Shown in pieces: positions 17,918 through 29,344 of a stretch of DNA of 64,000 bases. The DNA is taken from contig CBDCNH010000005.1 of assembly GCA_965219015.1 (NCBI GenBank), positions 620,001 through 684,000 on the forward strand. Reading direction: 5' to 3'. Numbering within the stretch: the first letter of the stretch is position 1; every line of letters begins with the position of its first letter. A program made the position numbers and the translations under genes. This stretch comes from CBDCNH01 sp965219015 (GTDB lineage: Bacteria; Pseudomonadota; Alphaproteobacteria; Rhodobacterales; Rhodobacteraceae). The notes beneath the pieces are model-generated. The model did no database searches. It saw nothing but the letters and a program-made list of their open reading frames with translations, and was not told where the DNA came from.

Positions 17918-18721
17918 ATGATCCGTCTCGCCGCCATCCTCGCGCTCGTCGCCGCGCCCGCGCTGGCGCAGGACCGCGTGCCTTCGAACTGCATCGCGCT
18001 CGCGTCCGTGCCGGGCGTGACGGTGATCCCCGCCGCCTGGACCGATCCCGTTGCGGCCGACGACGTGCGGCTCACCTACGTAGGCCACTCGACGTTCGTC
18101 TTGCAGACCGCAGGCGGGCTCGCGGCAGCGACCGACTATGCGGGGTACCTCGGGTCCGCCGACCTCGTGCCGGACGTGGTGACGATGAACAACGCCCACT
18201 CCTCGCATTACACCAACACGCCCGATCCCCGCATCGGCCACGTGCTGCGCGGCTGGGGGACGGACGGCGCGCCCGCGGAGATCGCGCTCGACCTCGGCGA
18301 GATGCTCGTCCGCAACGTCACCACCGACGCGCGGGGGTATGGCGGGCTGACGCGCGAGAACCAGAACTCGATCTTCGTCTTCGAGGTCGCGGGTCTCTGC
18401 ATCGGGCATCTGGGGCACCTGCACCAGGAGCCCTCGCCGCAGCAGTACGGCGCCATCGGGCGGCTCGACGTGGTGATGGTGCCGGTCGACGGCACCTACA
18501 CGATGGACGTGGTGACGATGGGCCGCGTGGTGCAGCGGCTGCGGTCCTCGGTGGTGATCCCGATGCACTGGTTCGGCGGCGCGTCGCTCGAGCGCTTCCT
18601 CGACACGATGCGCGGGGCCTGGCCGGTGGAGCGAACCGGCGCCAACGAACTCACGGTGTCGCGGCACGCGCTGCCGTCGCAGCCCACGATCGTGGTCCTC
18701 GAGCCCGCAGGGCTGCGGTGA
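17918..18721 (+). CDS. Exported metallo-beta-lactamase-fold protein
   Basis: This 267-residue protein has a signal peptide (MIRLAAILALVAAPALAQ). The fold is suggested by VRLTYVGHSTFVLQT and a later GHLGHLHQEPSP segment. The usual HxHxDH zinc motif is altered: the matching loop reads MNNAHSSHYTN, so catalytic competence is uncertain. The late PMHWFGG segment resembles UlaG-type hydrolases. The start is the ATG at 17918 after CGGAGGA. It overlaps the next gene by GTGA, implying cotranscription. Confidence 0.8.
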   Translation: MIRLAAILALVAAPALAQDRVPSNCIALASVPGVTVIPAAWTDPVAADDVRLTYVGHSTFVLQTAGGLAAATDYAGYLGSADLVPDVVTMNNAHSSHYTNTPDPRIGHVLRGWGTDGAPAEIALDLGEMLVRNVTTDARGYGGLTRENQNSIFVFEVAGLCIGHLGHLHQEPSPQQYGAIGRLDVVMVPVDGTYTMDVVTMGRVVQRLRSSVVIPMHWFGGASLERFLDTMRGAWPVERTGANELTVSRHALPSQPTIVVLEPAGLR

Positions 18722-20154
18722 ACGAGGCCCGGCCCCCGCGCGACCGCCTCCGGCCCGCGGACACCGGCTTTGCCGAGGCGCTGGCGCGCCAGCTTCCCGC
18801 GGGGACGCTCAGGCCCGCCGAGGCGCGCCATCTCGAGGAGCCGCGCGGGCGCTACCGGGGTACGGCGGGCCTCGTCGCCGCGCCGCGCACGGTGGACGAG
18901 GTGGCGGCGGTGGTGCGCGCCTGCGCCGCGGCCCGCATCGGCATCGTGCCCTGGGGCGGCGGCACCGGGCTCGTCGGCGGACAGGTGATGCCGGACGGTC
19001 CCGCGCCGGTCATCCTGACGCTCGAGCGGATGGCGCGGATCCGGGCGGTCCACGCGGACGAGAACGTGCTCGTGGCCGAGGCGGGCTCTGTGCTCGCCGA
19101 CGTGCAGGCGGCGGCGACCGGGGCGGGACGGATGTTCGCGCTCTCGCTGGCCTCCGAGGGCTCGGCGCGGATCGGAGGGCTCCTTGCGACCAACGCGGGC
19201 GGCGTCCACGTGATCCGCTACGGCTCGGCGCGCGCGCTCTGCCTCGGGCTCGAGGCGGTGCTGCCGGACGGCTCGGTCTGGCACGGGCTGAAGCGGCTCA
19301 GGAAGGACAACGCCGGCTACGACCTGCGCGATCTTCTCATCGGCGCGGAGGGCACGCTTGGCGTCATCACGGCGGCGTCGCTGCGGCTCGACCCGGTGCC
19401 CGCCGCCGAGGGCGCGGCGCTCTTCGTCGTCGAGAGCCCCGCCGCGGCGCTGGGTCTCCTCGCGCTCGCGCAGGCCCGGATGGGCGGCGGCGTGTCCGCC
19501 TTCGAGCTCATCGGCCGCATGGGGCTCGACTTCCTCGCCGAGACCATGCCGGAGGTGCGCCAGCCGTTCGACGCCCATCCGGACTGGACGGTGCTCGTCG
19601 ACGTCGGCCTGCCTGCAGGCCTCGACCCCGCCACGGCGCTCGAGGGGCTCTTCGAGGCGGCGGTCGCGGCGGGCCTCGTCACGGACGGGGCGATCGCGCA
19701 ATCGGAGGCGCAGCGGGCCGAGTTCTGGCGCGTCCGCGAGGCGATCCCGGAGGCGAACCGTCGCGTGGGCTCGATCTCCTCGCACGACATCTCCGTCCCG
19801 CTCGGCGCCATCCCGGAGTTCATCGCCCGCGGCACGCCGGCGCTCGCCGCGCTCGGGGATTTCCGCATCAACTGCTTCGGCCATGTCGGCGACGGCAACC
19901 TGCACTACAACGTGTTCCCCGCGCCGGGCCGCAGCCGCGCCGACGACGAGGATCTTCGCGGCGCCATCAAGACCTGCGTCCACGACCTCGCCGACAGCCT
20001 CGGCGGCTCGGTCAGCGCCGAGCACGGCATCGGCCGCCTCAAGGTCGCCGACCTCGAGCGCTATGGCGACCCCGCGAAGCTCGCGGCGATGCGCGCGATC
20101 AAGGCAGCGCTCGATCCGAGGGGCATCATGAACCCCGGCGCGGTGCTGCGGTGA
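18718..20154 (+). CDS. FAD-linked D-2-hydroxyacid dehydrogenase (GlcD/D2HGDH family)
   Basis: This 478-residue flavoprotein oxidises a D-2-hydroxyacid such as D-lactate, glycolate or D-2-hydroxyglutarate. The PCMH FAD domain shows PWGGGTGLVGGQ (about 79-90), NAGGVHVIRYG and GAEGTLGVITAAS. The C-terminal domain has FGHVGDGNLHYNV and SAEHGIGRLK, which bind metal and substrate carboxylate. The start is GTG 18718 overlapping the previous stop. The substrate is not resolved by sequence. Confidence 0.92.
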   Translation: MNEARPPRDRLRPADTGFAEALARQLPAGTLRPAEARHLEEPRGRYRGTAGLVAAPRTVDEVAAVVRACAAARIGIVPWGGGTGLVGGQVMPDGPAPVILTLERMARIRAVHADENVLVAEAGSVLADVQAAATGAGRMFALSLASEGSARIGGLLATNAGGVHVIRYGSARALCLGLEAVLPDGSVWHGLKRLRKDNAGYDLRDLLIGAEGTLGVITAASLRLDPVPAAEGAALFVVESPAAALGLLALAQARMGGGVSAFELIGRMGLDFLAETMPEVRQPFDAHPDWTVLVDVGLPAGLDPATALEGLFEAAVAAGLVTDGAIAQSEAQRAEFWRVREAIPEANRRVGSISSHDISVPLGAIPEFIARGTPALAALGDFRINCFGHVGDGNLHYNVFPAPGRSRADDEDLRGAIKTCVHDLADSLGGSVSAEHGIGRLKVADLERYGDPAKLAAMRAIKAALDPRGIMNPGAVLR

Positions 20155-21386
20155 GGCTTGCGCTCGCCTTCGTGCTCGTCGCGACCGCGGCGGGGGCCCA
20201 GGGCTACCGCGTCTCGGAGGACGAGATCGTGTTCGCCCCCGAGGACTTCACCGGCTTCACCTCCGAGGTCTGGGGCCTCGGCGCGCCGCAGGACCGCAGC
20301 CCCGGCCCGTTCCTCGGCTTCCGCGGCGTGCCGGTCGCGATCGACGGCCGGTCCTGCGCGGTCGCGGCCTGCGACAGCGCCACGGGGGCCGCCTGCACCG
20401 ACCAGATCCATGCGGGCGACCAGAGCCTGCCTGCGGCGTTCAGCAGCGCCAAGACCGGCCTCGCCGCCTGGGCCGACGACGTCACCATGCCGCGCTGCCC
20501 CGACGGACCGGCCTTCCGCGGCGACACCTTCGGCGCATGGTCGGGCACGCCGGACGGCGGCATCGCGCTCTACAGCGCCACCGGCCTCTCCAGCACCGGC
20601 AACCGCCCCGCCTGGCTGCAGACGGCCGGCGGCAAAACCACCTCCAACATCCAAGGCACCTTCGCCACCTTCTCGCCGCTCTACGCGCGGCCGTGGTTCC
20701 GCCCCTTCGCGGGCGCCGCCGACTGCGCCGACGCCGACTGCCGCCGCCGCTACGCGATGGAGATCAGCACCACGCAGGCCGTGGCCGCGCACACCGACAA
20801 CGGCTGCGCCGACAGCTTCCAGAACTTCCAGCTCGTTCTTCGCAACACGGCCGGCACCGACGCGCTCGCCGACGACGGGCTCCTGCAGCTGCAGATGACC
20901 ACGTTCTGCGATTTCCGCCGCGGCTGCCGCACCAACTCGCGCAACGATCCCAACCAGGGGGGATTGCGCTGGATCGCGGGCAACTTCGGCGCGGCGGGCG
21001 ACAGCACCCGCTACACGGTCAAGCGCCCGGAGAAGTTCGGCGGCGGCAAGATGGCCGTCGAGCTCTGGCGCTCGCAGAAGGGCGAGATGGGCGGCGGCGC
21101 GTCGATGCCCTCGCGCGACTTCGAGGCGGTGATGACCTGGGACGATCTCGTCGGGATGCTGCGCGCCACCACCTTCGCGAGCAGCCGCGACGGCGGCGCC
21201 GACGCCGCGGTGGCCGAGCTCTACCGGCCGGGCTGGGACGATCCCGCGAACTGGATCGTCAGCCGCGTCCGCTTCGGCCAGGAGATCAGCGACGAGAACT
21301 GGCGCGGCGACAAGCCGGAGTGCGGCCCGCGCGTCACCCTCGGCGGCTCGATGAGCCGCTTCCGGCTGGCCCGGACGCAGCGCTGA
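20151..21386 (+). CDS. Secreted cysteine-containing protein of unknown function
   Basis: This 411-residue protein starts at GTG 20151 (GTGA overlap) with a signal peptide MRLALAFVLVATAAGAQG. I do not recognise the family. Visible traits are about ten cysteines in the mature part (for example SCAVAACDSATGAAC, DCADADC, CDFRRGC), suggesting disulfides in the periplasm or outside. It is rich in aromatic and small polar residues, and no catalytic motif is apparent. It is coupled to the dehydrogenase gene. Confidence 0.8.
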   Translation: MRLALAFVLVATAAGAQGYRVSEDEIVFAPEDFTGFTSEVWGLGAPQDRSPGPFLGFRGVPVAIDGRSCAVAACDSATGAACTDQIHAGDQSLPAAFSSAKTGLAAWADDVTMPRCPDGPAFRGDTFGAWSGTPDGGIALYSATGLSSTGNRPAWLQTAGGKTTSNIQGTFATFSPLYARPWFRPFAGAADCADADCRRRYAMEISTTQAVAAHTDNGCADSFQNFQLVLRNTAGTDALADDGLLQLQMTTFCDFRRGCRTNSRNDPNQGGLRWIAGNFGAAGDSTRYTVKRPEKFGGGKMAVELWRSQKGEMGGGASMPSRDFEAVMTWDDLVGMLRATTFASSRDGGADAAVAELYRPGWDDPANWIVSRVRFGQEISDENWRGDKPECGPRVTLGGSMSRFRLARTQR

Positions 21387-21482
21387 CGACTGGTGTCGCG
21401 GTGCCGTCACGTCGTAGCGCAGGTCCAACGCCGGGCCGGCCGAGCGTATGCGGCGCCTTTGACGACGGATGGATAGGCAGGG

Positions 21483-22015
21483 TTACGGCTTGCCGGCATC
21501 ATACCAAGCTTGGGCCATGATCTGTACTTGCAGAGCGTTCTCCAGAAGCCCGTTCGCTTCGGCAACGTAATACCTTATGTCCTGCATCGTTAGGACATGC
21601 GGTATTTGGCAAAAGGACCCGTCTCGTTTCCGGTATTCGTGTACTACGAAGGCAGCCTCGGGTAGCTCATTACGCATGAAGGCACCATGTGCGACGATAT
21701 TGCGCGTAGTGATTCCATCCTCGACATCTCTTGAGACTGCATTGATGCGGAGGGATATGAACGGCGGTGCTCGCTCGGCTGACGACTTAAACGCGCCTAT
21801 GAGTTTCTCGGTGTTGCGCTTGATTGCCGCAAATCCCTTGTATCGGTTTGCAACCTCAGAGTTGTCGCCATCGATTAAGATCACGGTATGCCAAAGTGCG
21901 CTTTCTATATGCGCCGCGGTCTGCATGTACAGTCCGACCTGAAGCAACAAGTCGCTTGGAAGCCATCCCTCCACTATCGTTGCTTGCGCCGTTTCGGCGT
22001 TTCGCTCGCCCTCGC

Positions 22016-22019
<4 letters not shown>
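21483..22019 (-). CDS. HEPN-like protein with an Rx4H motif, lower GC than its neighbours
   Basis: The reading frame of 178 residues starts at GTG 22019, overlapping the hutU stop (GTGA), with sequence MSEGERNAETAQATIVEGW. It is mostly helical, with RNIVAH in TTRNIVAHGAFMRNEL. This matches the Rx4H signature of HEPN nucleases, often found in toxin, defence or dsRNA-related proteins. The base composition is visibly less GC-rich than the surrounding genes, and the final ~96 bp between it and the convergent gene are non-coding. Acquisition at the end of the hut operon is plausible. Family assignment rests on motif and helical character only. Confidence 0.6.
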
Positions 22020-23688
<1,669 letters not shown>

Positions 23689-23692
<4 letters not shown>

Positions 23693-24468
23693 CGGACGGC
23701 CTCCATCAGGGCCGCGAGGCAGGCGCCGAGGATCGGGCGGAGCCGGGCGGCGGCGTCGGTGTCGTAGGTCCAGGGCGGGCTCTCGGCCATGTAGGTGCGC
23801 TGCGCCACCTCCATCTGGAGCGCGTGGACGCCGGCGCCCGGCGTGCCGGTGTGCCGCGTGGTCCAGCCGCCGCGGAAGCGGCCGTTCGTCGTCGTGGTAA
23901 ATCCCTTGGCTTCATGGCACACGCGCTCGACCGCCGCCTGCAGCCCGGGCGCGCAGGTCCGCCCGCCGTCGGTGCCGATGTTGAGATCGGGAAGGCGCCC
24001 CGGAAAGAGCCGCGGGATCACGCTCCGGATCGAGTGGCAGTCCCAGAGCACCGCCACCCCGTGCGCCGCCCGCACGCGCGCGAGCTCGGCCTGCAGGGCG
24101 GCATGGTAAGGCACATGCCAAAGCGTCACCCGCCGCGCCACCTCGGCGGCGTCGGGGGGCGTGTCCCAGATCGGCGTCCCGTCGAAGTCGGTCTCGGGCA
24201 CGAGGCCGGTCGTCGCCTGGCCGGGGTAGAGGCTCGCGCCCGCGGGATCGCGGTTGGCGTCGACGCCGTAGCGGTGGACGGTCGCCCGCACCACCGACGC
24301 GCCCGGCGCCAGCCCCTCGTAGAGCCGGGCGATGTGCCAGTCCGTGTCGCTCAGCATCCGCCCGGTGGCGTTGAGCGCGCCCGCCACGTCGTCCGGCAGC
24401 CACGTCCCGCCGTGCGGCATCGCCAGCACCAGCGGCGTCGTGCCCTCGACCACCTCCACCGGCGTCAC
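23689..24468 (-). CDS. hutG: N-formylglutamate deformylase
   Basis: This 259-residue zinc amidohydrolase cleaves N-formylglutamate to formate and glutamate, the last step of the five-step histidine route. It begins VTPVEVVEGTTPLVLAMPHG with the conserved PHGG motif; DANRDPAGASLYPG and VAVLWDCHSIRS follow. The start is GTG 24468 overlapping the hutH stop. Together with hutF it shows that formiminoglutamate is deiminated then deformylated here. Confidence 0.94.
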
Positions 24469-25979
24469 AGCGGCGCCAGCCGATCGGGGCCGAGGAGCGC
24501 GCCGGTCGCGACCATCTCCGCCGCCGCCGCGATGTCGGGCGCCATCGCGCGATCGTCGCCCAAGGGCGCGATGCGCTCCCGGATCGCCGCCACCACCGCC
24601 TGCAGCGCGGGGCTCGTCAGCAGCGGCGCGCGGAACCCGATGCCCTGCGCCGCCGCCATCGCCTCGACGCCGAGGATCACGTTGAGGTTCGCGGTCATCG
24701 CGCGGAGCCGCCGCGCGCCGTGCGCGGCCATGCTCACGTGGTCCTCCTGGTTGGCCGAGGTCGGCGTGCTGTCGGTCGAGCAGGGGGTGGCGAGGTGCTT
24801 GTTCTCGCTCATCAGCGCCGCCGTCGTGACCTCCGCGATCATCAGCCCCGAGTTCAGCCCCGGCGCGGGCGTCAGGAACGGCGGCAGGTCGTGGCTCAGC
24901 ACCGGGTCCACCATCAGCGCCACGCGGCGCTGCGCGATGGCGCCGATCTCGGCCACCGCGAGCGCCAGGATGTCGGCGGCGAAGGCCACGGGCTCGGCGT
25001 GGAAGTTGCCGCCAGAGACGATGGCGTCCGCGAGCACGATCGGGTTGTCGGTGACGCCGTTGGCCTCGATCGCGAGCGTGCGCGCGGCGAAGCGCAGAAG
25101 GTCGAGCGCGGCCCCCGTCACCTGCGCCTGGCAGCGGATGCAGTAGGGGTCCTGCACGCGGGCGTCGCCGGTCCGGTGGCTCTCGCGGATCGCGCTGCCC
25201 TCGAGGAGCCCGCGCATCGCCGCCGCGACCTCGATCTGCCCCGGATGGCCGCGCAGCGCATGGATGCCGGGCTCGAGCGGTGCCGTCGAGCCCATGATCG
25301 CGTCCGTCGAGAGCGCGCCCGTGACCACCGCGGCCTCCGCGCAGGCGAAGGCCTCGAAGAGGCCGGCGAGCGCGTGCGCGGTCGAGAACTGCGTGCCGTT
25401 GATGAGTGCCAGCCCCTCCTTGGCGCCGAGCACCACCGGCGCGAGGCCCGCCCGCGCCAGCGCCTCCGCCGCGGGCAGCCGTGCGCCCGCATGGTCCGCG
25501 AGCCCCTCGCCCAGCATGGCGCACGCCATGTGCGCCAGCGGTGCCAGATCGCCCGAGGCGCCGACCGAGCCCTGCGCCGGGATCACCGGCAGCACGTCCG
25601 CCGCGAGCATCGCTTGCAGCAGCGCCAGCGTTCCGGGCCGCACGCCCGAGGCGCCGCGCCCGAGCGAGACGAGCTTCAGCGCCAGCATCAGCCGCACCGT
25701 GGCGGCATCGGTGTCGGGCCCGACGCCCGCGGCGTGCGACAGGATCAGGTTGCGCTGCAGCCGCGCGGTGTCGGCATGCGCGATGCGGACGGAGGCGAGC
25801 TTGCCGAAGCCGGTGTTGACGCCGTAGACCGCCGCTTCCCCCGCGGCGACCTCGGCCACCCGCGCCGCCGATGCCGCCACGCCAGGCCCGCACGCCGGAT
25901 CGAGCGCAGCACCCGCGCCGCGCCAGACCTGCGCCCATTCGCCGAGCGTCACCGCGCCGGGAACGAGCGTCACCGTCAT
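24465..25979 (-). CDS. hutH: Histidine ammonia-lyase
   Basis: This 504-residue enzyme deaminates histidine to urocanate. The self-processing MIO triad Ala-Ser-Gly lies at about residues 141-143 in GSVGASGDLAPLAH. VYGVNTGFGKLA, and QFSTAHAL and SENKHLATP later, are family hallmarks. The start ATG 25979 overlaps the hutI stop by 4 bp. Confidence 0.97.
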   Translation of the reverse strand: MTVTLVPGAVTLGEWAQVWRGAGAALDPACGPGVAASAARVAEVAAGEAAVYGVNTGFGKLASVRIAHADTARLQRNLILSHAAGVGPDTDAATVRLMLALKLVSLGRGASGVRPGTLALLQAMLAADVLPVIPAQGSVGASGDLAPLAHMACAMLGEGLADHAGARLPAAEALARAGLAPVVLGAKEGLALINGTQFSTAHALAGLFEAFACAEAAVVTGALSTDAIMGSTAPLEPGIHALRGHPGQIEVAAAMRGLLEGSAIRESHRTGDARVQDPYCIRCQAQVTGAALDLLRFAARTLAIEANGVTDNPIVLADAIVSGGNFHAEPVAFAADILALAVAEIGAIAQRRVALMVDPVLSHDLPPFLTPAPGLNSGLMIAEVTTAALMSENKHLATPCSTDSTPTSANQEDHVSMAAHGARRLRAMTANLNVILGVEAMAAAQGIGFRAPLLTSPALQAVVAAIRERIAPLGDDRAMAPDIAAAAEMVATGALLGPDRLAPL

Positions 25980-27154
25980 GCGGCACCGCCGAAGATGCGC
26001 CGCCGGAGCGGGTTGAAGCCGATGCGGTAGCTGAGTTCGGCCGGGTCGTCCGCGTCCCAGACCGCGAGGTCGGCGCGCAGGCCCGGCGCGATGCGGCCCC
26101 GGTCGGCGAGCCCGAGGGCCGTGGCCGCATGGCGCGTGACGCCGGCCAGCGCCTCGTCGGGCGTCAGGCGGAAGAGCGTCGCGGCCATGTTCATCGCCAG
26201 CAGGATCGAGGCCATCGGCGACGAGCCGGGGTTGCAGTCGGTCGCCACCGCCATCGCCGTGCCCGCCGCGCGGAACGCGGCCACGGGCGGCATCGGGCCC
26301 TGGCCGAGCGTGTAGTAGGCGCCGGGCAGCAGCACCGCGACGGTGCCCGCGGCGGCCAGCAGCGCCGCGTCGGCGGCCGTCGCGTGCTCGAGATGGTCCG
26401 CCGAGAGCGCGCCTACGCTCGCCGCGAGCGCCGCTCCCCCGGTATGCGCGAGCTGTTCGGCATGGAGCTTCACCGGCAGCCCGCGGGCCGTCGCGGCGGC
26501 GAACACGCGGGCGATCTCGGCGGGCGCGAAGGCGATGCCCTCGCAGAAAGCGTCCACCGCGTCGGCAAGGCCCGCGTCGGCGGCGGCGTGGAGCGCGGGG
26601 AGGCAGACCGCGTCGAGCCAGGCGCTGCGATCGCCCCGCCAGCCCTGCGGCACCGCATGGGCGCCGAGAAAGCTCGTGCGGACGCCGAGGGGCCGCACCT
26701 CGCCGATCCGGCGCGCGACGCGCAGCATCCGGAGCTCGGTCTCCGCGTCGAGCCCGTAGCCGGACTTCACCTCGAGCGTCGTCACGCCCTCGGCGATGAG
26801 CGCGTCGACGCGCGGGAGCGCCGCGGCGAGGAGCTCGGCCTCCGACGCCGCGCGCGTCGCCGCGACCGTGGCCGCGATGCCGCCGCCCGAGCGCGCGATG
26901 TCGGCGTAGCTCTCGCCGCCAAGCCGGCGCGCGAACTCGCCCGCGCGGTGTCCGGCATGGACGATGTGGGTGTGGCAATCGATGAGCCCCGGCGTCACCA
27001 GCCGGCCGCCGAGGTCGTCGGGCTCGATGCGGCGGAAGGCGTCGGGCAGGGCGTCCGTCGGTCCGAGCCAGGCGATGCGGGTGCCCTCGGTGACGATCGC
27101 GGCATCACGGAGCGGTCCCTCCGGCGTCGCGGCGGTGGCGTGGGTCAGGAGCAT
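25976..27154 (-). CDS. hutI: Imidazolonepropionase
   Basis: This 392-residue metal-dependent amidohydrolase opens the imidazolone ring. It carries metal ligands in LIDCHTHIVHAGHR (His61, His63) and KSGYGLD, LHAEQLAHTGG and VATDCNPGSSP. The start ATG 27154 is chosen because it gives the family's standard length and N-terminus. It is the first gene of the leftward hut arm, next to the shared operator region. Confidence 0.95.
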   Translation of the reverse strand: MLLTHATAATPEGPLRDAAIVTEGTRIAWLGPTDALPDAFRRIEPDDLGGRLVTPGLIDCHTHIVHAGHRAGEFARRLGGESYADIARSGGGIAATVAATRAASEAELLAAALPRVDALIAEGVTTLEVKSGYGLDAETELRMLRVARRIGEVRPLGVRTSFLGAHAVPQGWRGDRSAWLDAVCLPALHAAADAGLADAVDAFCEGIAFAPAEIARVFAAATARGLPVKLHAEQLAHTGGAALAASVGALSADHLEHATAADAALLAAAGTVAVLLPGAYYTLGQGPMPPVAAFRAAGTAMAVATDCNPGSSPMASILLAMNMAATLFRLTPDEALAGVTRHAATALGLADRGRIAPGLRADLAVWDADDPAELSYRIGFNPLRRRIFGGAA

Positions 27155-27224
27155 CCGCTTGCCAAATGACTGCACATATCGCCAATATGTTCGCGCATAT
27201 TCGGACCTGTCAAGCGAGGGCGGA
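27155..27224. promoter_or_regulatory. Divergent hutI/hutF promoter with candidate HutC operators
   Basis: Within this 70-bp gap ACATAT (27174-27179) and ATATGT (27185-27190) form a perfect inverted repeat with a 5-base centre. ATATG (27185-27189) and CATAT (27196-27200) form a second, overlapping one. The AT-rich block stands out from its GC-rich surroundings. GntR-type HutC repressors bind palindromes of this kind, and hutC is the second gene of the right arm, so autoregulation by urocanate-sensitive HutC is likely (inference). Confidence 0.65.
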
Positions 27225-28564
27225 ATGGCGGCGATCTGGGCGGCGACGGCGCTCCTGCCGGCGGGCTGGGCGGCGGATGTCCGCATCGACATCGACGCGG
27301 GGCGCATCGCGGCCGTGACCCCGGGTGCTGCGCCCGAAGGCCTCCGCGCCGCGATCCTGCTCCCCGCGCCCGCGAACCTGCACAGCCACGCCTTCCAGCG
27401 CGCGATGGCGGGGCTCGCCGAGGCGCGCGGTCCGGCCCTGCGCGACACGTTCTGGACCTGGCGCGAGACCATGTACCGCTTCCTCGAGCGGCTGACGCCC
27501 GACGACATCGAGGCCATCGCCGCCTTCGCGCAGATGGAGATGCTGGAGGCTGGCTACGCCGCGGTCGCCGAGTTCCACTACCTGCACCACGCCGCCGGCG
27601 GCGCGCCCTACGCGGACCCCGCCGAGATGGCGCTCAGGGTTCTCGCGGCGGCAGAAGAGACCGGCATCGGGCTCACGCTGCTCCCGGTGCTCTACCGGCA
27701 GGGCGGGCTCGACGGGCGGGCGCTGGCGGGCGGGCAGCTTCGCTTCGGCACCGACCGCGATCAGTTCGCGCGCATCGTCGAGGGAGCGGAGGCGGCGGCC
27801 ACGGCGACGCGCGCGTCGGGGTCGCGGCGCACTCGCTGCGCGCGGTCACGGCGGGCGACCTCGCCTTCGCAGCGGCCCTCCGGCCCGGCGCGCCGATGCA
27901 CATCCACGTCGCCGAGCAGGCGGCGGAGGTGGACGAGGTACGCGCCGCGACGGGCGCGCGGCCGGTCGAGTGGCTCCTTGATGCTGCGGACGTGGGGCCG
28001 CGCTGGTGCCTCGTCCACGCGACGCAGATGGTGCCCGCGGAGACCGAAGCGCTCGCCCGGACCGGCGCCGTCACGGGCCTCTGTCCGGTCACGGAGGCCA
28101 ACCTCGGCGACGGCATCTTCGACGGCGCGCGCTACCTCGAGGCCGGCGGGCGGTTCGGCATCGGAACCGACAGCAACGTCCGCATCGGGCTCGCGGAGGA
28201 GCTCCGCACGCTCGAATACGGCCAGCGCCTGCGCGACCGCGCGCGGACCGTGCTGGCGGCCCCTTCCACCGGGCGGACGCTCTTCGACGCGGCCTCTGCC
28301 GGGGGCGCGCGGGCCGCGGGCCGCGACGGGGGCCGGATCGCGCCTGGGGCCTCGGCCGATCTCGTGGCGCTCGACGCGGACGCTCCCGATCTGGCGGGGC
28401 TTGCCGGCGACGCGATCCTCGATGCGTGGGTGTTCGCGACGCCGGGCTCGGCGGTCCGCGACGTGTGGTCCGCCGGGCGGCACGTCGTCACGGAGGGGCG
28501 CCATGTCGCCCGCGACGCGCTCGCCGCGCGCTACGCCGCCGTGGCGCGGCGGCTGCGGGCATGA
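27225..28564 (+). CDS. hutF: Formimidoylglutamate deiminase (single-base frameshift)
   Basis: This amidohydrolase converts N-formimidoylglutamate to N-formylglutamate and ammonia. The N-terminal part (MAAIWAATALLPAGW, then ANLHSHAFQRAMAG with metal-binding histidines) and the C-terminal part (MHIHVAEQ, LVHATQM, GIGTDSNVRI) are intact. They lie in two frames that meet near 27800. Adding one base restores EAAAHGDARVGVAAHSLRAV and a 446-residue protein of family length. Other decay is absent, so a missed base in the sequence is likely. Confidence 0.9.
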
Positions 28565-29250
28565 GCGCGCGGCGCTGGCCCGAGGTCCGGGCGCATGTGC
28601 TCGAGCGCATCGCCGCGGGGGAGTGGCCGGCCGGGGCGCGGCTGCCGACGGAGGCCGAGATGGCGGCCGAGCTCGGCTGCGCGCGCGGGACGGTGGCCCG
28701 CGCGCTCGGCGACCTCGCGGCGGCGGGGCTCCTCGAGCGCCGGCGCCGGGCCGGCACGCGGGTCGCGGCAGCGCCCGTCGCCCGCGCGATCCTGCACATT
28801 CCCGTCACCCGCCACGAGGTCGAGGCGCGCGGCGCGCGTCACGCCCACCGGCTGCTCGAACGCGCCCGCTCGACGGTGCCGACGGCGCTCGCCGAGACGC
28901 TCGGCACGGCGGCGGGCGTGCGGTTCTGGCATCTCCGCACGCTGCACTTCGCCGATGCGCGGCCGTTCGCCTACGAGGACCGCTGGCTCAACCCCGACGT
29001 GTTGACCGACGATCCGCCGGACTTCGCGGCCGTCAGCCCGAACGAATGGCTGGTGGCCACGGTGCCCTACGACACCGGCACGCTCGGGATGGCGGCCGCG
29101 GGGGCGAGCGACATCGAGGCGGCGCTCCTCGGCGTCGCTCCCGGCGCGCCGATCCTCGTCGTCGAGCGCCGCACCCGGCGGGGGGCCGCGACCGTCACCG
29201 CGGCGCGGATCGCCTACGCGCCGGGCTACCGGGTCGAGACGGCGCTGTGA
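28561..29250 (+). CDS. hutC: Histidine utilisation repressor HutC (GntR family)
   Basis: This 229-residue regulator has an N-terminal winged helix (GARLPTEAEMAAELGCARGT then VARALGDLAAAGLLERRRRA) and a C-terminal UTRA effector domain (LHFADARPFAYEDRWLNPDV, then VVERRTRRGAATVTAARIAY). It follows hutF with an ATGA overlap. It probably represses both hut arms through the palindromes between hutI and hutF, with urocanate as inducer as known for HutC. Confidence 0.93.
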   Translation: MSARRWPEVRAHVLERIAAGEWPAGARLPTEAEMAAELGCARGTVARALGDLAAAGLLERRRRAGTRVAAAPVARAILHIPVTRHEVEARGARHAHRLLERARSTVPTALAETLGTAAGVRFWHLRTLHFADARPFAYEDRWLNPDVLTDDPPDFAAVSPNEWLVATVPYDTGTLGMAAAGASDIEAALLGVAPGAPILVVERRTRRGAATVTAARIAYAPGYRVETAL

Positions 29251-29344
29251 GGCCATGCCCTAGGGTCGGTCCTTCCGCCGCACCTTGCGCGGGCGGCTCC
29301 GGCGGGGATCATTGAGGGACAAAGACGGGGCAGGGCGGCGTGGG

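Noticed and set aside
28006..28560. N-terminal extension of HutC through the end of hutF
   Set aside because: The frame is open by chance; the true start is the ATG at 28561 with an ATGA overlap and a standard GntR N-terminus.
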